From DASXZH01 sp963829965 (GTDB lineage: Bacteria; Armatimonadota; Fimbriimonadia; Fimbriimonadales; Fimbriimonadaceae): a DNA stretch of 64,000 nt. The position numbers and the translations under genes are program-made. Shown here in pieces: positions 56,266-64,000 of the stretch (positions within the stretch are counted from its first letter, which is position 1; every line of letters starts with the position of its first letter). The notes beneath the pieces are model-generated. The model did no database searches and was not told the DNA's origin. It worked only from the letters and a program-made list of their open reading frames with translations. Location of the stretch: contig CAWHLK010000027.1 in assembly GCA_963829965.1 (NCBI GenBank), positions 62,001-126,000 of the forward strand, read 5' to 3'.

Positions 56266-59200
56266 CTAGTTGAAGAACCCCACTGAGCGGGCGAGACGCA
56301 TGTCGTCTCCACCGGACAGTTCGTCCAGATCCTTCAGCGGAAGTTCCTTGTTTTGCAGGTCCTCTACCGCGACCTTGAGGCAGAGTGAGCGTAATTCGTT
56401 GACGAGGATCTTGAACGATTCCGGGATTCCGGGTTCGGCAAGGGTCTCGCCTTTAACAATGGATTCGTAAGCCTTGACACGCCCCATTACGTCGTCCGAC
56501 TTAATCGTGAGCAGTTCCTGAAGCGTGTAGGCAGCGCCGTAAGCTTCCAGCGCCCACACTTCCATTTCTCCGAATCGCTGGCCGCCGAACTGCGCCTTAC
56601 CACCCAGCGGCTGCTGGGTAACGAGCGAGTATGGGCCAATGGAACGAGCGTGGATCTTCTCGTCCGCAAGGTGCTCCAGCTTCAGCATGTAGATAATGCC
56701 TACCGTAATGGGGTTTGGCACTCTTTCACCTGTTAAGCCGTCGCGAATCAGCGACTTGCACGATCTTGGATCGATACCGGCGCGGTCGAACACGTTGTAC
56801 TCGAGTTTGGCAAGCATCGCCTTATAGACAGCTTCGTCCGCCTTGTGCGCGGGCCCCGCTGCCTCGGGAAGCTCTTCCGGCTCCCAAGTTTCGGCATCCA
56901 GTTCCAGCAGTTCCGCTGTGTTCTTTACCGCAGGGGCGGCAAGAATGCGGCTCACATGCTCCAGGCGATCTTGATCGAGTCCTCGGAAGGCCTTGTCCAC
57001 CTTCTCAAACATCTGCTCGACGCTATCGTCCTTCTCGAAGGCGATTTCCATGTTCAGTTCGGACTTGATGTAAGCCTCGAGAACTTGGTGGCGCATATGC
57101 TGGGCCAACCGGTCCATTTCGCCGAGAACTTCGCCCTCGGTCGCGCCCTCAAATGCGGGGCACACATAGCGCACGTTCAACAGCTTGCCGACATAGCCAA
57201 GGTGGGTTTCCAGAATCTGGCCGATGTTCATACGGCTCGGAACGCCGAGGGGGTTCAGAACGATATCGACCGGAGTTCCGTCGGCGAGGAACGGCATGTC
57301 CTCAACCGGCAGGATCTTCGAGATAACTCCCTTGTTTCCGTGGCGACCCGCCATTTTGTCTCCGACCATGAGCTTGCGCTTCTGGGCGATATAGACCTGG
57401 ACGGTCATGTTCGTGCCGGCCGGCAACTCGTCTCCAGGGATCTGGAGCAGCGGCTCATCGGTGCGATCGCACACGAGCCTCTCTCGCTTCTTGGATTCCT
57501 TATAAACGTAGTTGATGCTCGGGCTGAGGTATTTGTAGCGGCTGAAGACCTTGACGTCCACAACCGTTCCCTTCTCACCGTGCGGCAGTCTGAGCGAAAC
57601 GTCTCGCGTCTCTTCAGCCTTCTTTCCGAAGATGGCGATGATGAGCCTCTCTTCGGCGGTCATTTCGACCTGGCCCTTGGGCGCGACCTTTCCAACCAGA
57701 ATATCTTCCGGCCGAACTTCCGCGCCTACACGGATGATCCCGTTCTCGTCGAGGTCCTTGAGGGCCTCTTCGCCAACGTTCGGGATGTCCCTTGTGATCT
57801 CTTCGGGACCAAGCTTGGTGTCCACCGCTTCGGTCTCATGGCGCTCAATGTGGATCGACGTGTAAACGTCGTCCTTGACCATGCGCTCGCTGATAAGGAT
57901 GGCGTCCTCATAGTTGTAACCACCCCACGGCATGAACGCGACAAGCACGTTCTTGCCGAGAGCCAAGTGGCTGTCATCGCAGCAGGCGCCGTCGGCTAGA
58001 GGATCTCCCTTGAGAACCCTTTGGCCGGGGAAAACCACGGGCCGGTGGGTGAAACAGGTCGACTTGTTGCTCTGCACCATGTGCATCAGCGGATAGCTGT
58101 CCAGTTCGCCATCGGAAGTTCGAACCCGGATTTCCTGGCTGGTGACGTACTCGACCAAGCCCGGCCGGTAAGCGATCACCGCTGCGCCGGAGTCGACGGC
58201 TGCGGTTCGCTCGTAGCCGGTTCCCACCGTCGGTCTTTCGGACCGGAGCGTAGGCACCGCCTGGCGTTGCATGTTCGCGCCCATGAGGGCGCGGTTCGCG
58301 TCGTCGTTCTCCAGAAACGGGATGAGAGCGGTGGCGACCGATACGATCTGCACCGGCGACACGTCCACGTAGTCCACTTTGTCGCGGGTAACGATGGGAT
58401 AGCTTGCACCACCTACGTCTCCGCCGGCGCAACGGACTTGAAGCCGGTCGTCGATAATTCTCAAGTTGTCATCGGTGATAACGTCCGCGGGGGCAACCAG
58501 CAAGCCGGTTTCCTCCTGGGCGGTCAAATAGATGATCTCTTCGGTGATCACGCCGTCCCTCACTTTTCGGTAGGGGGTCATGATGAAACCGAACTCGTCC
58601 ACCCTCGCATGGGTGGTGAGCTGCGAGATCAAACCGATGTTCGGACCTTCCGGCGTCTCGATGGGACAGATTCGGCCGTAGTGCGAACGGTGAACGTCGC
58701 GAACTTCCAGCTTGGCGCTGGTTCGCTGAAGACCGCCCGGTCCAAGGCTGGACAGACGGCGCTTGTTCGTAAGCTCGCTCAACGGATTCGTTTGATCCAT
58801 GAACGTGGAAAGCTGGTTGCTGGAGAAGAAGCTCTTGATGGAAGCGCTGACCGGCTTGACGCTGAGAATGATGCCGGGCAGGAGGTTCTCCTGGTCCGTG
58901 CTCGTCATTCTCTCTCTTGCAACCTTCTCCATTCGGACGAAGCCGAGGCGGAGCTGGCTCTGAAGGAGTTCGCCAACCGACCGAACGCGCTTGTTCTTCA
59001 GGTCGTCGATGTCGTCCCTCTTGGCTTCGCTCTGAAGATAAGGAATCATCTCGAGCAAAACGTCTGCAAGGTCTTCGGCGGTGAGGTTGCGCACATTCAG
59101 CGGCACTTCGATCCGAAGCTTCTGGTTCAAGAAGCGGCGGCCGACCTTGCCCAGGTCATAACGCTTGACGTCAAAGAACAGACCATAGATGAGCTGCCTT

Positions 59201-60279
59201 GCAGCATCCTCATTGGCCGCCTCGCCGGGCCTCAACCTCTTGTAGATGTCAAGAATGGCTTCCTTCCAGTTGGAAGTGGGGTCCTGCTCAAGGGTTGCGT
59301 CCGCGAGGGGCATGACCTCGAGAACGTCGTACTTGCCGCCTAGCGACTCGATGAGCTTTGCCGTCTCGCGCTCGATCTTCTCGAGTCTGCGTACAACAAC
59401 GTTCTTTTCGCCGTCCAAAATGTCCGCAAGCGGGCGCTTGCCAACGATCTCGTCGGCGGTGGGGTTCTCAAGATTGAGCTCCTTGCCGAACGTGAACATC
59501 AGTTCTTCGTTATTGGAAAGCGGAGTTTCGACCGTCACCTTGGTGCTGTGGAATGCCGCGTCCACGCCCTCCACGATCTTCTTCGTGAGGAACGTGCCCG
59601 CCTCGATCAGGACTTCGCCGGTTTCGGCGTCGGCCAAAGGCTCCGCGAGCTTGCGGTGGATTGCACGGGTGAGCGGAAGCTTCACGCGAACGTGTCCCTT
59701 CTCAAAAGCGCTGAGCGCTTTGATAAGCTGGGTAAGCGGCAGCTTTTTGGTCTGGCTGATCTGGGTTCTTACGACCAGATTGGCGTCGGATTCGACTTCC
59801 AGCCAGGGGCCCTCGTTCGGGATGATGCGTGCGGAAACGAGCACCTGCATCGAACTGTCCACACCCTCTTCAAAGTAGAGGCCGGGCGAACGGGAAAGCT
59901 GCGACACGATGACGCGCTCGCGCCCGTTGATGATGAATGTGCCCTTGTCGGTCATCAAGGGGAGATCCCCAAGATAGACTTCGGACTCGATCACCTCACG
60001 GTCACGGCCGCCAAAGCGTACGATGGCCTTGATGGGGCCTTCATACGTCATGTCTCGGTCTCGACACTCGCTCAGCGAATACTTGGGCTCTCCAAGTGTG
60101 AAACTGACGAGCTCGATATAGTTAGTTTGTGTAAAATCCCATATGGGAGAAAACGTTGTAAAAAGTTCGGGGAGTCCTTCTTCAAGGAACCATTTGTAGC
60201 TGTTTAGCTGAAGTTCAATTAGATTCGGCACCTCGAGGAATCGACCGATTCGCTTCGAGGACGGCTGAATTACTCTCAT
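56266..60279 (-). CDS. rpoB: DNA-directed RNA polymerase subunit beta
   Basis: 1337 residues. INGRERVIVSQLSRSPG, the rifampicin region FMDQTNPLSELTNKRRLSSLGPGGL, and HRSHYGRICPIETPEGPNIG are intact. The C-terminus has MEVWALEAYGAAYTLQELLT. In the rifampicin site, Asn (codon 58765-58767) replaces the usual His at E. coli position 526. GGAGG lies 5 bases before ATG 60279. It is not preceded by rplJ-rplL, which usually lie upstream. Confidence 0.98.
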   Translation of the reverse strand: MRVIQPSSKRIGRFLEVPNLIELQLNSYKWFLEEGLPELFTTFSPIWDFTQTNYIELVSFTLGEPKYSLSECRDRDMTYEGPIKAIVRFGGRDREVIESEVYLGDLPLMTDKGTFIINGRERVIVSQLSRSPGLYFEEGVDSSMQVLVSARIIPNEGPWLEVESDANLVVRTQISQTKKLPLTQLIKALSAFEKGHVRVKLPLTRAIHRKLAEPLADAETGEVLIEAGTFLTKKIVEGVDAAFHSTKVTVETPLSNNEELMFTFGKELNLENPTADEIVGKRPLADILDGEKNVVVRRLEKIERETAKLIESLGGKYDVLEVMPLADATLEQDPTSNWKEAILDIYKRLRPGEAANEDAARQLIYGLFFDVKRYDLGKVGRRFLNQKLRIEVPLNVRNLTAEDLADVLLEMIPYLQSEAKRDDIDDLKNKRVRSVGELLQSQLRLGFVRMEKVARERMTSTDQENLLPGIILSVKPVSASIKSFFSSNQLSTFMDQTNPLSELTNKRRLSSLGPGGLQRTSAKLEVRDVHRSHYGRICPIETPEGPNIGLISQLTTHARVDEFGFIMTPYRKVRDGVITEEIIYLTAQEETGLLVAPADVITDDNLRIIDDRLQVRCAGGDVGGASYPIVTRDKVDYVDVSPVQIVSVATALIPFLENDDANRALMGANMQRQAVPTLRSERPTVGTGYERTAAVDSGAAVIAYRPGLVEYVTSQEIRVRTSDGELDSYPLMHMVQSNKSTCFTHRPVVFPGQRVLKGDPLADGACCDDSHLALGKNVLVAFMPWGGYNYEDAILISERMVKDDVYTSIHIERHETEAVDTKLGPEEITRDIPNVGEEALKDLDENGIIRVGAEVRPEDILVGKVAPKGQVEMTAEERLIIAIFGKKAEETRDVSLRLPHGEKGTVVDVKVFSRYKYLSPSINYVYKESKKRERLVCDRTDEPLLQIPGDELPAGTNMTVQVYIAQKRKLMVGDKMAGRHGNKGVISKILPVEDMPFLADGTPVDIVLNPLGVPSRMNIGQILETHLGYVGKLLNVRYVCPAFEGATEGEVLGEMDRLAQHMRHQVLEAYIKSELNMEIAFEKDDSVEQMFEKVDKAFRGLDQDRLEHVSRILAAPAVKNTAELLELDAETWEPEELPEAAGPAHKADEAVYKAMLAKLEYNVFDRAGIDPRSCKSLIRDGLTGERVPNPITVGIIYMLKLEHLADEKIHARSIGPYSLVTQQPLGGKAQFGGQRFGEMEVWALEAYGAAYTLQELLTIKSDDVMGRVKAYESIVKGETLAEPGIPESFKILVNELRSLCLKVAVEDLQNKELPLKDLDELSGGDDMRLARSVGFFN

Positions 60280-60311
60280 CCATGCCTCCGGAGGGTTTTG
60301 CGCGAACTTTC

Positions 60312-60340
60312 ATAATACCTTGACACGTCGCGGATGTCAA
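60312..60340 (-). promoter_or_regulatory. Sigma-70 type promoter of rpoBC
   Basis: On the minus strand TTGACA (60340-60335), a 17-base spacer, then TATTAT (60317-60312). Start of transcription would be near 60305, leaving a leader of about 25 bases. The rest of 60280-60698 contains no gene I can support; the redoxin -10 is at 60686. Confidence 0.82.
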
Positions 60341-60685
60341 GGCAAAAAGGGCTTTGCCTAGTGAAGAGAAGAATTATCTTAGCGATTTTGTAAGTGGCCT
60401 GATAAGTGACGTGTGACGAGCACAAGTGGACGGGAATTTTGTGGGTTATTTGTCTACGGCGGGTTGTCGGGATTCGTTGCGATCAGTTGGTAGCCTCCCG
60501 TAACTTTAGCCACGAACGTCGCGAGATTTGGGTTTTAATCCCCGCGTAAGCGAAAACTTCTCGCAATTTCTCGGGAGCCTATGGCGGCCAAGTAACTGCC
60601 ACCAATACGAATGCGGGCCTGCCTTACGGACCCTTCGTCTGGCGTTCATGTGCGGATGGGCCCAGACGCCGATTGCACATCAGTC

Positions 60686-60691
60686 TAGAAT
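60686..60691 (+). promoter_or_regulatory. Predicted leaderless -10 (TAGAAT) of the redoxin gene
   Basis: TAGAAT ends 7 bases before ATG 60699. No ribosome-binding site is seen in between. Confidence 0.5.
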
Positions 60692-60698
60692 AGTGAAT

Positions 60699-61829
60699 AT
60701 GAAGAAGCGCATTCTCGTCGCCTTCTGTGCCCTGGCGGTTTCCTCGTTCGCGTTTTCCCAGCAGAAAGATGTCAAGGCGGACAAAGTCCTTCATGAGGTT
60801 ATTGACAAATACGCCGAAATGAAAACATTCTCTGGCAGCTTCGATCTCACCCAGGGGCTGACGGGCCAAGCCCCTGTTAAGATGAGCGGCACTTTCTTAG
60901 CAGAAAAGCCAAGGAAATATGCCATCAACTTCACCGGCCTTATCGATATGCGCTTCGATTGCGACGGAAAGTCGGTGCTCGCCTACTTTAAGGGGCAGAA
61001 CGCCTACTTTCTAGTACCGCTCGACGACTACGCACTGAGCATGACCGCAACGAGCGTCCCACCCCTCACCTTTTTCTTTAACCAACACAAGCTTGTCGCT
61101 CCAGGAACGACCTCAAAGTATCTTGGCGAGGAGACGTTCAATGGCGAGAAATGTGACCTCATCGAGCAGCAGCTCGGCACTGCGACAATCCACCTCGACA
61201 TCAACCCTCAGCGATTGATTGTCCATCTGACCGTCCACTCGGAGCAGGCAGGCCAAAAGATGGATGTGGAAGCCAGTATCCGCAGCGCGCGCGTGAACCA
61301 GCCAACCCAAGAAGGATCCTTCGACACTGCGCCGATCAAGGGCGCGACTAACGTTCCTATGCCGCGGGCAGACGCCAATAGCCCAACGGAAGGCCAGCAG
61401 GCGCCCGATTTCGAATTGCCCAGCATGCCAGGGAAGACACTCAAGCTCTCGGAGATCCTAAAGAGCCATAAAGCAGTGCTGATCGACTTTTGGTTCGTCG
61501 CCTGCGCAACATGCCGTGAGGAGTTTCCCAAGCTCAACGCGCTCTATCTGAGGGCGAAGAAGCAAGGACTCGAAATCGTGGCTATCGATAGCATGGACGA
61601 TCTAAGCTCCGTTCAAGCTTATGCAAAGGAAGCGGGCATCAGCTTCCCCATCGCCTTGGATGATCGTGGAGAAATGCACTATGGCATCGCCAAGAAATAC
61701 GGCGTGGGACTTTATCCAACATCATTTCTGGTCGATCAGACCGGCAAGGTCTCCGCTAAGTTCGAAGGCAACAAGGTGGAAGACATTGAGAAAGCTCTTG
61801 CAGTGCTCGGCATTTCGTCGAAGCCTTGA
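60699..61829 (+). CDS. LolA-like domain fused to TlpA-type thioredoxin, secreted
   Basis: 376 residues. The signal peptide is ILVAFCALAVSSFAFS. Residues 25-200 form a LolA/DUF2092-like beta-sheet domain (VDKYAEMKTFSGSFDLTQ, KMSGTFLAEKPRKYAINF). Residues 225-376 form a redoxin: APDFELPSMPGKTLKLSEI, then the active site DFWFVACATCREEFPKL (C-x-x-C as CATC) and YPTSFLVDQTGKV with the cis-Pro. It probably reduces disulfides or carries thiols in the periplasm. ATG 60699 has no Shine-Dalgarno. Confidence 0.85.
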   Translation: MKKRILVAFCALAVSSFAFSQQKDVKADKVLHEVIDKYAEMKTFSGSFDLTQGLTGQAPVKMSGTFLAEKPRKYAINFTGLIDMRFDCDGKSVLAYFKGQNAYFLVPLDDYALSMTATSVPPLTFFFNQHKLVAPGTTSKYLGEETFNGEKCDLIEQQLGTATIHLDINPQRLIVHLTVHSEQAGQKMDVEASIRSARVNQPTQEGSFDTAPIKGATNVPMPRADANSPTEGQQAPDFELPSMPGKTLKLSEILKSHKAVLIDFWFVACATCREEFPKLNALYLRAKKQGLEIVAIDSMDDLSSVQAYAKEAGISFPIALDDRGEMHYGIAKKYGVGLYPTSFLVDQTGKVSAKFEGNKVEDIEKALAVLGISSKP

Positions 61830-61867
61830 AGAACCGTTTCAGCAAATCCGCGCCATAATCCCAGGAG

Positions 61868-63607
61868 ATGCGTAAAGCCATTGCGACGGGCATTGCTGCC
61901 CTTCTTTCCATTGTCGCGTTTGCACAGCAGCAAACCTACTGCAACCCGATCAACGTCGACTACGGCTACTGCCCGATTCCCGACTTCGTCGTGAATGGAA
62001 AGCACCGGACCACGGCGGACCCCGCCATCGTCATGTTTCGCGGCGACTACTACCTATTCTCCACCAACCAGTGGGGCTATTGGTGGAGTCCGGACATGCT
62101 GAACTGGCACTTTGTGTTCCGGCATTTTCTGAAACCGGACGCCAAGGTTTACGATGATCTTTGCGCGCCGGCGCCGTTCGTTATGAACGACAAGCTTTAC
62201 GTATTCGGCTCTACCTACACCACTAAGTTCCCGGTATGGGTCAGCAGCAACCCAAAGACCGACGACTGGAGCATGGCGGTAGACAATTTCCAGGTCGGCG
62301 CCTGGGACCCGGATTTTTTCGTGGACGATGACGGCCGGCTCTTCCTGTATTACGGCTCCAGCAACCTCTATCCCACTTACGGCCAGGAGATCGATCCCAA
62401 GACCTTCGCCCCTATCGGCCCTAAGGCTGAACTTCTCAAACTGCACCCCGAGACACACGGCTGGGAAAGATTTGGCGAGCATAACGATAACGTGTTTCTC
62501 GATCCCTTCATTGAAGGCTCTTGGATGACCAAGAACAACGGCAAGTACTACTTGCAATTGGGAGCGCCGGGAACTGAATCGAGCGGCTATGGCGACGGCG
62601 TCTACGTGGGTGACAGCCCCCTTGGACCCTTCAAATACCAAGACCACAACCCGTTTTCCTACAAAGTAGGCGGCTACGCCAAAGGCGCGGGCCACGGAGC
62701 GACCTACCAGGATCCGCTTGGAAACTGGTGGCACGTTTCCACCATCGGCATCTGCGTCAAGAACAACTTCGAGAGAAGAATCGGCATTTGGCCGGCCGGG
62801 TTCGATTCCGACGGCGTGCTTTACAGCGACACCGCCTACGGCGATTTCCCAACATACCTGCCCGCCAAATCGGGCGACCATCTGCAGGGCCGCAGCGCCG
62901 GCTGGATGCTGTTGAACTACAACAAGCCGGTTCGGGTTTCCTCCACGTATGGCAGCTTTACCGCCAACAACGCGGTGGACGAGGACATCAAAACTTACTG
63001 GTGCGCCAAAACCGGCAACAAGGGCGAGTGGCTGGAGTCCGACCTCGGCGCTGTTTCCACCGTTCGCGCGATTCAGGTGAACTACGCCGACCAGGACGCC
63101 GAAATCATGGGCAAAGTCCCCGGTCTTTACCACCAATACGTGATCTATGCTTCCAACGACGAGACGCACTGGCGGCCCATCGTGGACAAGAGCGAGAATC
63201 ATACGGACGTGCCTCACGACTATAACGAACTCACCAAGCCGGTAGAAACCCGTTACCTCAAGATCGTAAACATCCACGTGGCGTCCGGCAAGTTCGCGCT
63301 GAGCGGTTTCCGGGCTTTCGGGCGAGGACATGGCGAATCTCCAGAACCCGTGGAGAATTTTGTGGCCTTACGCGGGGATACCGAGAGACGAAACGCCTGG
63401 ATCAAATGGAAAGTGAACGACCGCGCCACCGGCTATGTCATCCGAGCCGGCGTCAAGCCGGACAAGCTGTACACATCGATCATGGTCTACGGCGCCAGCG
63501 AATACTATTGGAGCGGTCTCTCTAAGGACCAGCCTTACTACTTCACCATCGAGGCGTTCAACGAGAACGGTATATCCCCGCATTCAAAGATAGTGGAGGC
63601 GAAGTAG
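61868..63607 (+). CDS. GH43-type hydrolase with F5/8 and fibronectin-III domains, secreted
   Basis: 579 residues with a signal peptide (IATGIAALLSIVAFAQ). The five-bladed propeller has RTTADPAIVMFRGDYYLF (the catalytic Asp), GAWDPDFFVDDDG and DPFIEGSWM, which carries a likely acid Glu. Residues 350-490 form an F5/8 type C carbohydrate-binding domain (SSTYGSFTANNAVDEDIKTYW). Residues 495-579 form a fibronectin-III domain. GH43 cleaves arabinans, xylans or galactans. AGGAG abuts the start. Confidence 0.88.
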   Translation: MRKAIATGIAALLSIVAFAQQQTYCNPINVDYGYCPIPDFVVNGKHRTTADPAIVMFRGDYYLFSTNQWGYWWSPDMLNWHFVFRHFLKPDAKVYDDLCAPAPFVMNDKLYVFGSTYTTKFPVWVSSNPKTDDWSMAVDNFQVGAWDPDFFVDDDGRLFLYYGSSNLYPTYGQEIDPKTFAPIGPKAELLKLHPETHGWERFGEHNDNVFLDPFIEGSWMTKNNGKYYLQLGAPGTESSGYGDGVYVGDSPLGPFKYQDHNPFSYKVGGYAKGAGHGATYQDPLGNWWHVSTIGICVKNNFERRIGIWPAGFDSDGVLYSDTAYGDFPTYLPAKSGDHLQGRSAGWMLLNYNKPVRVSSTYGSFTANNAVDEDIKTYWCAKTGNKGEWLESDLGAVSTVRAIQVNYADQDAEIMGKVPGLYHQYVIYASNDETHWRPIVDKSENHTDVPHDYNELTKPVETRYLKIVNIHVASGKFALSGFRAFGRGHGESPEPVENFVALRGDTERRNAWIKWKVNDRATGYVIRAGVKPDKLYTSIMVYGASEYYWSGLSKDQPYYFTIEAFNENGISPHSKIVEAK

Positions 63608-63962
63608 CCAAATGTCTCCGATCCCCGCTTGGCAGCTCCGCCATGCCGGAGGCATGAAGCCCGGGTAGCCGGTGGTTGAGCGAAGCGATACCACCGGCTA
63701 CCCGGGCATGACCTCTCCGGGGTCGGGTTTTTCAAACCTCACATTGGCCAACACCAAGCATCGCTTGCGCGTATGTTAGCCAGGTGAGTGGCCTTGTGTA
63801 AAGCGGGCAGAAGCTTTTGGCGTCCCTCTTGAATTTGAACAGAGCATTGCCCGACCGAGGAACGCGGGAACGCCAACCCCTTTGCCATTAGACCCCAGCC
63901 ACGTCTGCCCCCGAAGGCAACGATCGCGCCTAAACGACCTCCCTAGAGCGCCGGAGATTCCG
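63608..63962. repeat. Intergenic region with a REP-like hairpin
   Basis: 63641-63730 is the third copy of the GTAGCCGGTGGTTGAGCG element, here with a long perfect palindrome ending CTACCCGGGCATG. The remainder shows no gene I can support. Confidence 0.6.
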
Positions 63963-64000
63963 TCAGGGCTTGATCGTCACCGTCGCGGCCGCATATGACC
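63963..64000 (-). CDS. Possible C-terminal end of a minus-strand gene
   Basis: The frame ending at 63963 reads SYAAATVTIKP then stop. This fits the last strand of an Ig-like domain of the kind seen in secreted proteins here. Only 11 residues are visible, so the call is weak. Confidence 0.25.
   Translation of the reverse strand, partial: SYAAATVTIKP

Noticed and set aside
51377..59343. Long plus-strand open frames opposite rpoC and rpoB (e.g. 51377-52201, 56845-57999, 58021-59343)
   Set aside because: They are antisense shadows of highly conserved genes, a common result of codon bias at this GC content.
62054..63331. 425-residue minus-strand frame opposite the GH43 gene
   Set aside because: No recognisable motifs, and the plus strand encodes a full GH43 protein.
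63780..63962. RNA gene in the last intergenic region
   Set aside because: No tRNA-like arms, T-loop sequence or terminator were found.

Overview
The window is about 57% GC and reads as one chromosomal segment of a diderm heterotroph. It has many TAT, Sec and lipoprotein signals, a TonB-dependent receptor with exbB-exbD-tonB, and five secreted glycoside hydrolases. The best guess is Armatimonadota (Fimbriimonas-like), from the mixture of diderm export genes, a short IF2, MEP-pathway isoprenoid genes and many predicted leaderless starts. This is a guess from gene content, not a phylogenetic test.

Layout. 1-3854: two clan-A glycoside hydrolases, the second GH42, each carrying one single-base frameshift. 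3858-9810: a lipoprotein, two tandem TPR-sulfotransferases and an MBL/beta-CASP ribonuclease-like protein, all on the minus strand. 9970-15181: a phospholipase-B-like Ntn hydrolase, a small membrane protein, an MntR/DtxR regulator, a doubly frameshifted alpha/beta hydrolase and a TAT-exported (alpha/alpha)6 glycosidase. 15236-20382: ispH, folB, then nusA-ylxR-infB. 20379-26770: a secreted N,N-dimethylformamidase-like protein, clpB (frameshifted) and small secreted proteins. 27489-31006: a minus-strand radC-translin-xth operon and ispG. 31007-31486: a dense tandem-repeat region. 31487-42629: a DUF1003 protein, a 1006-residue secreted beta-propeller/Ig-like protein, a GNAT protein, an E2 acyltransferase, a large hybrid histidine kinase divergent from an HDOD protein, and a dienelactone hydrolase. 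43009-49580: a probable metal-uptake block (His-rich CxxC protein, TonB receptor, exbB, exbD, tonB, ZIP transporter, DoxX-like). 49581-64000: GH16, two unknowns, rpoC-rpoB, a redoxin fused to a LolA-like domain, and a GH43 protein.

Two themes run through the window. First, at least seven single-base indels break otherwise intact, family-typical proteins. Several lie in G or C runs, so assembly error is likelier than gene decay, and I give reconstructed spans. Second, the intergenic DNA is rich in short tandem repeats (7- and 8-mers based on GTGAAC/GTAAAC) and small hairpins. Upstream of ispG, ispH and the phospholipase-B-like gene they point the same way relative to the gene. Many genes also have a TANNNT hexamer ending 6-8 bases before the start codon, which fits leaderless transcription.

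The observations most worth following up are the radC-translin-xth operon, the repeat arrays at the MEP genes, a 12-codon reading frame (MAKFKGLMPACC) whose ribosome-binding site lies inside a hairpin, and the metal-uptake block with a DtxR-like inverted repeat. No rRNA, tRNA, CRISPR array or insertion sequence was found.
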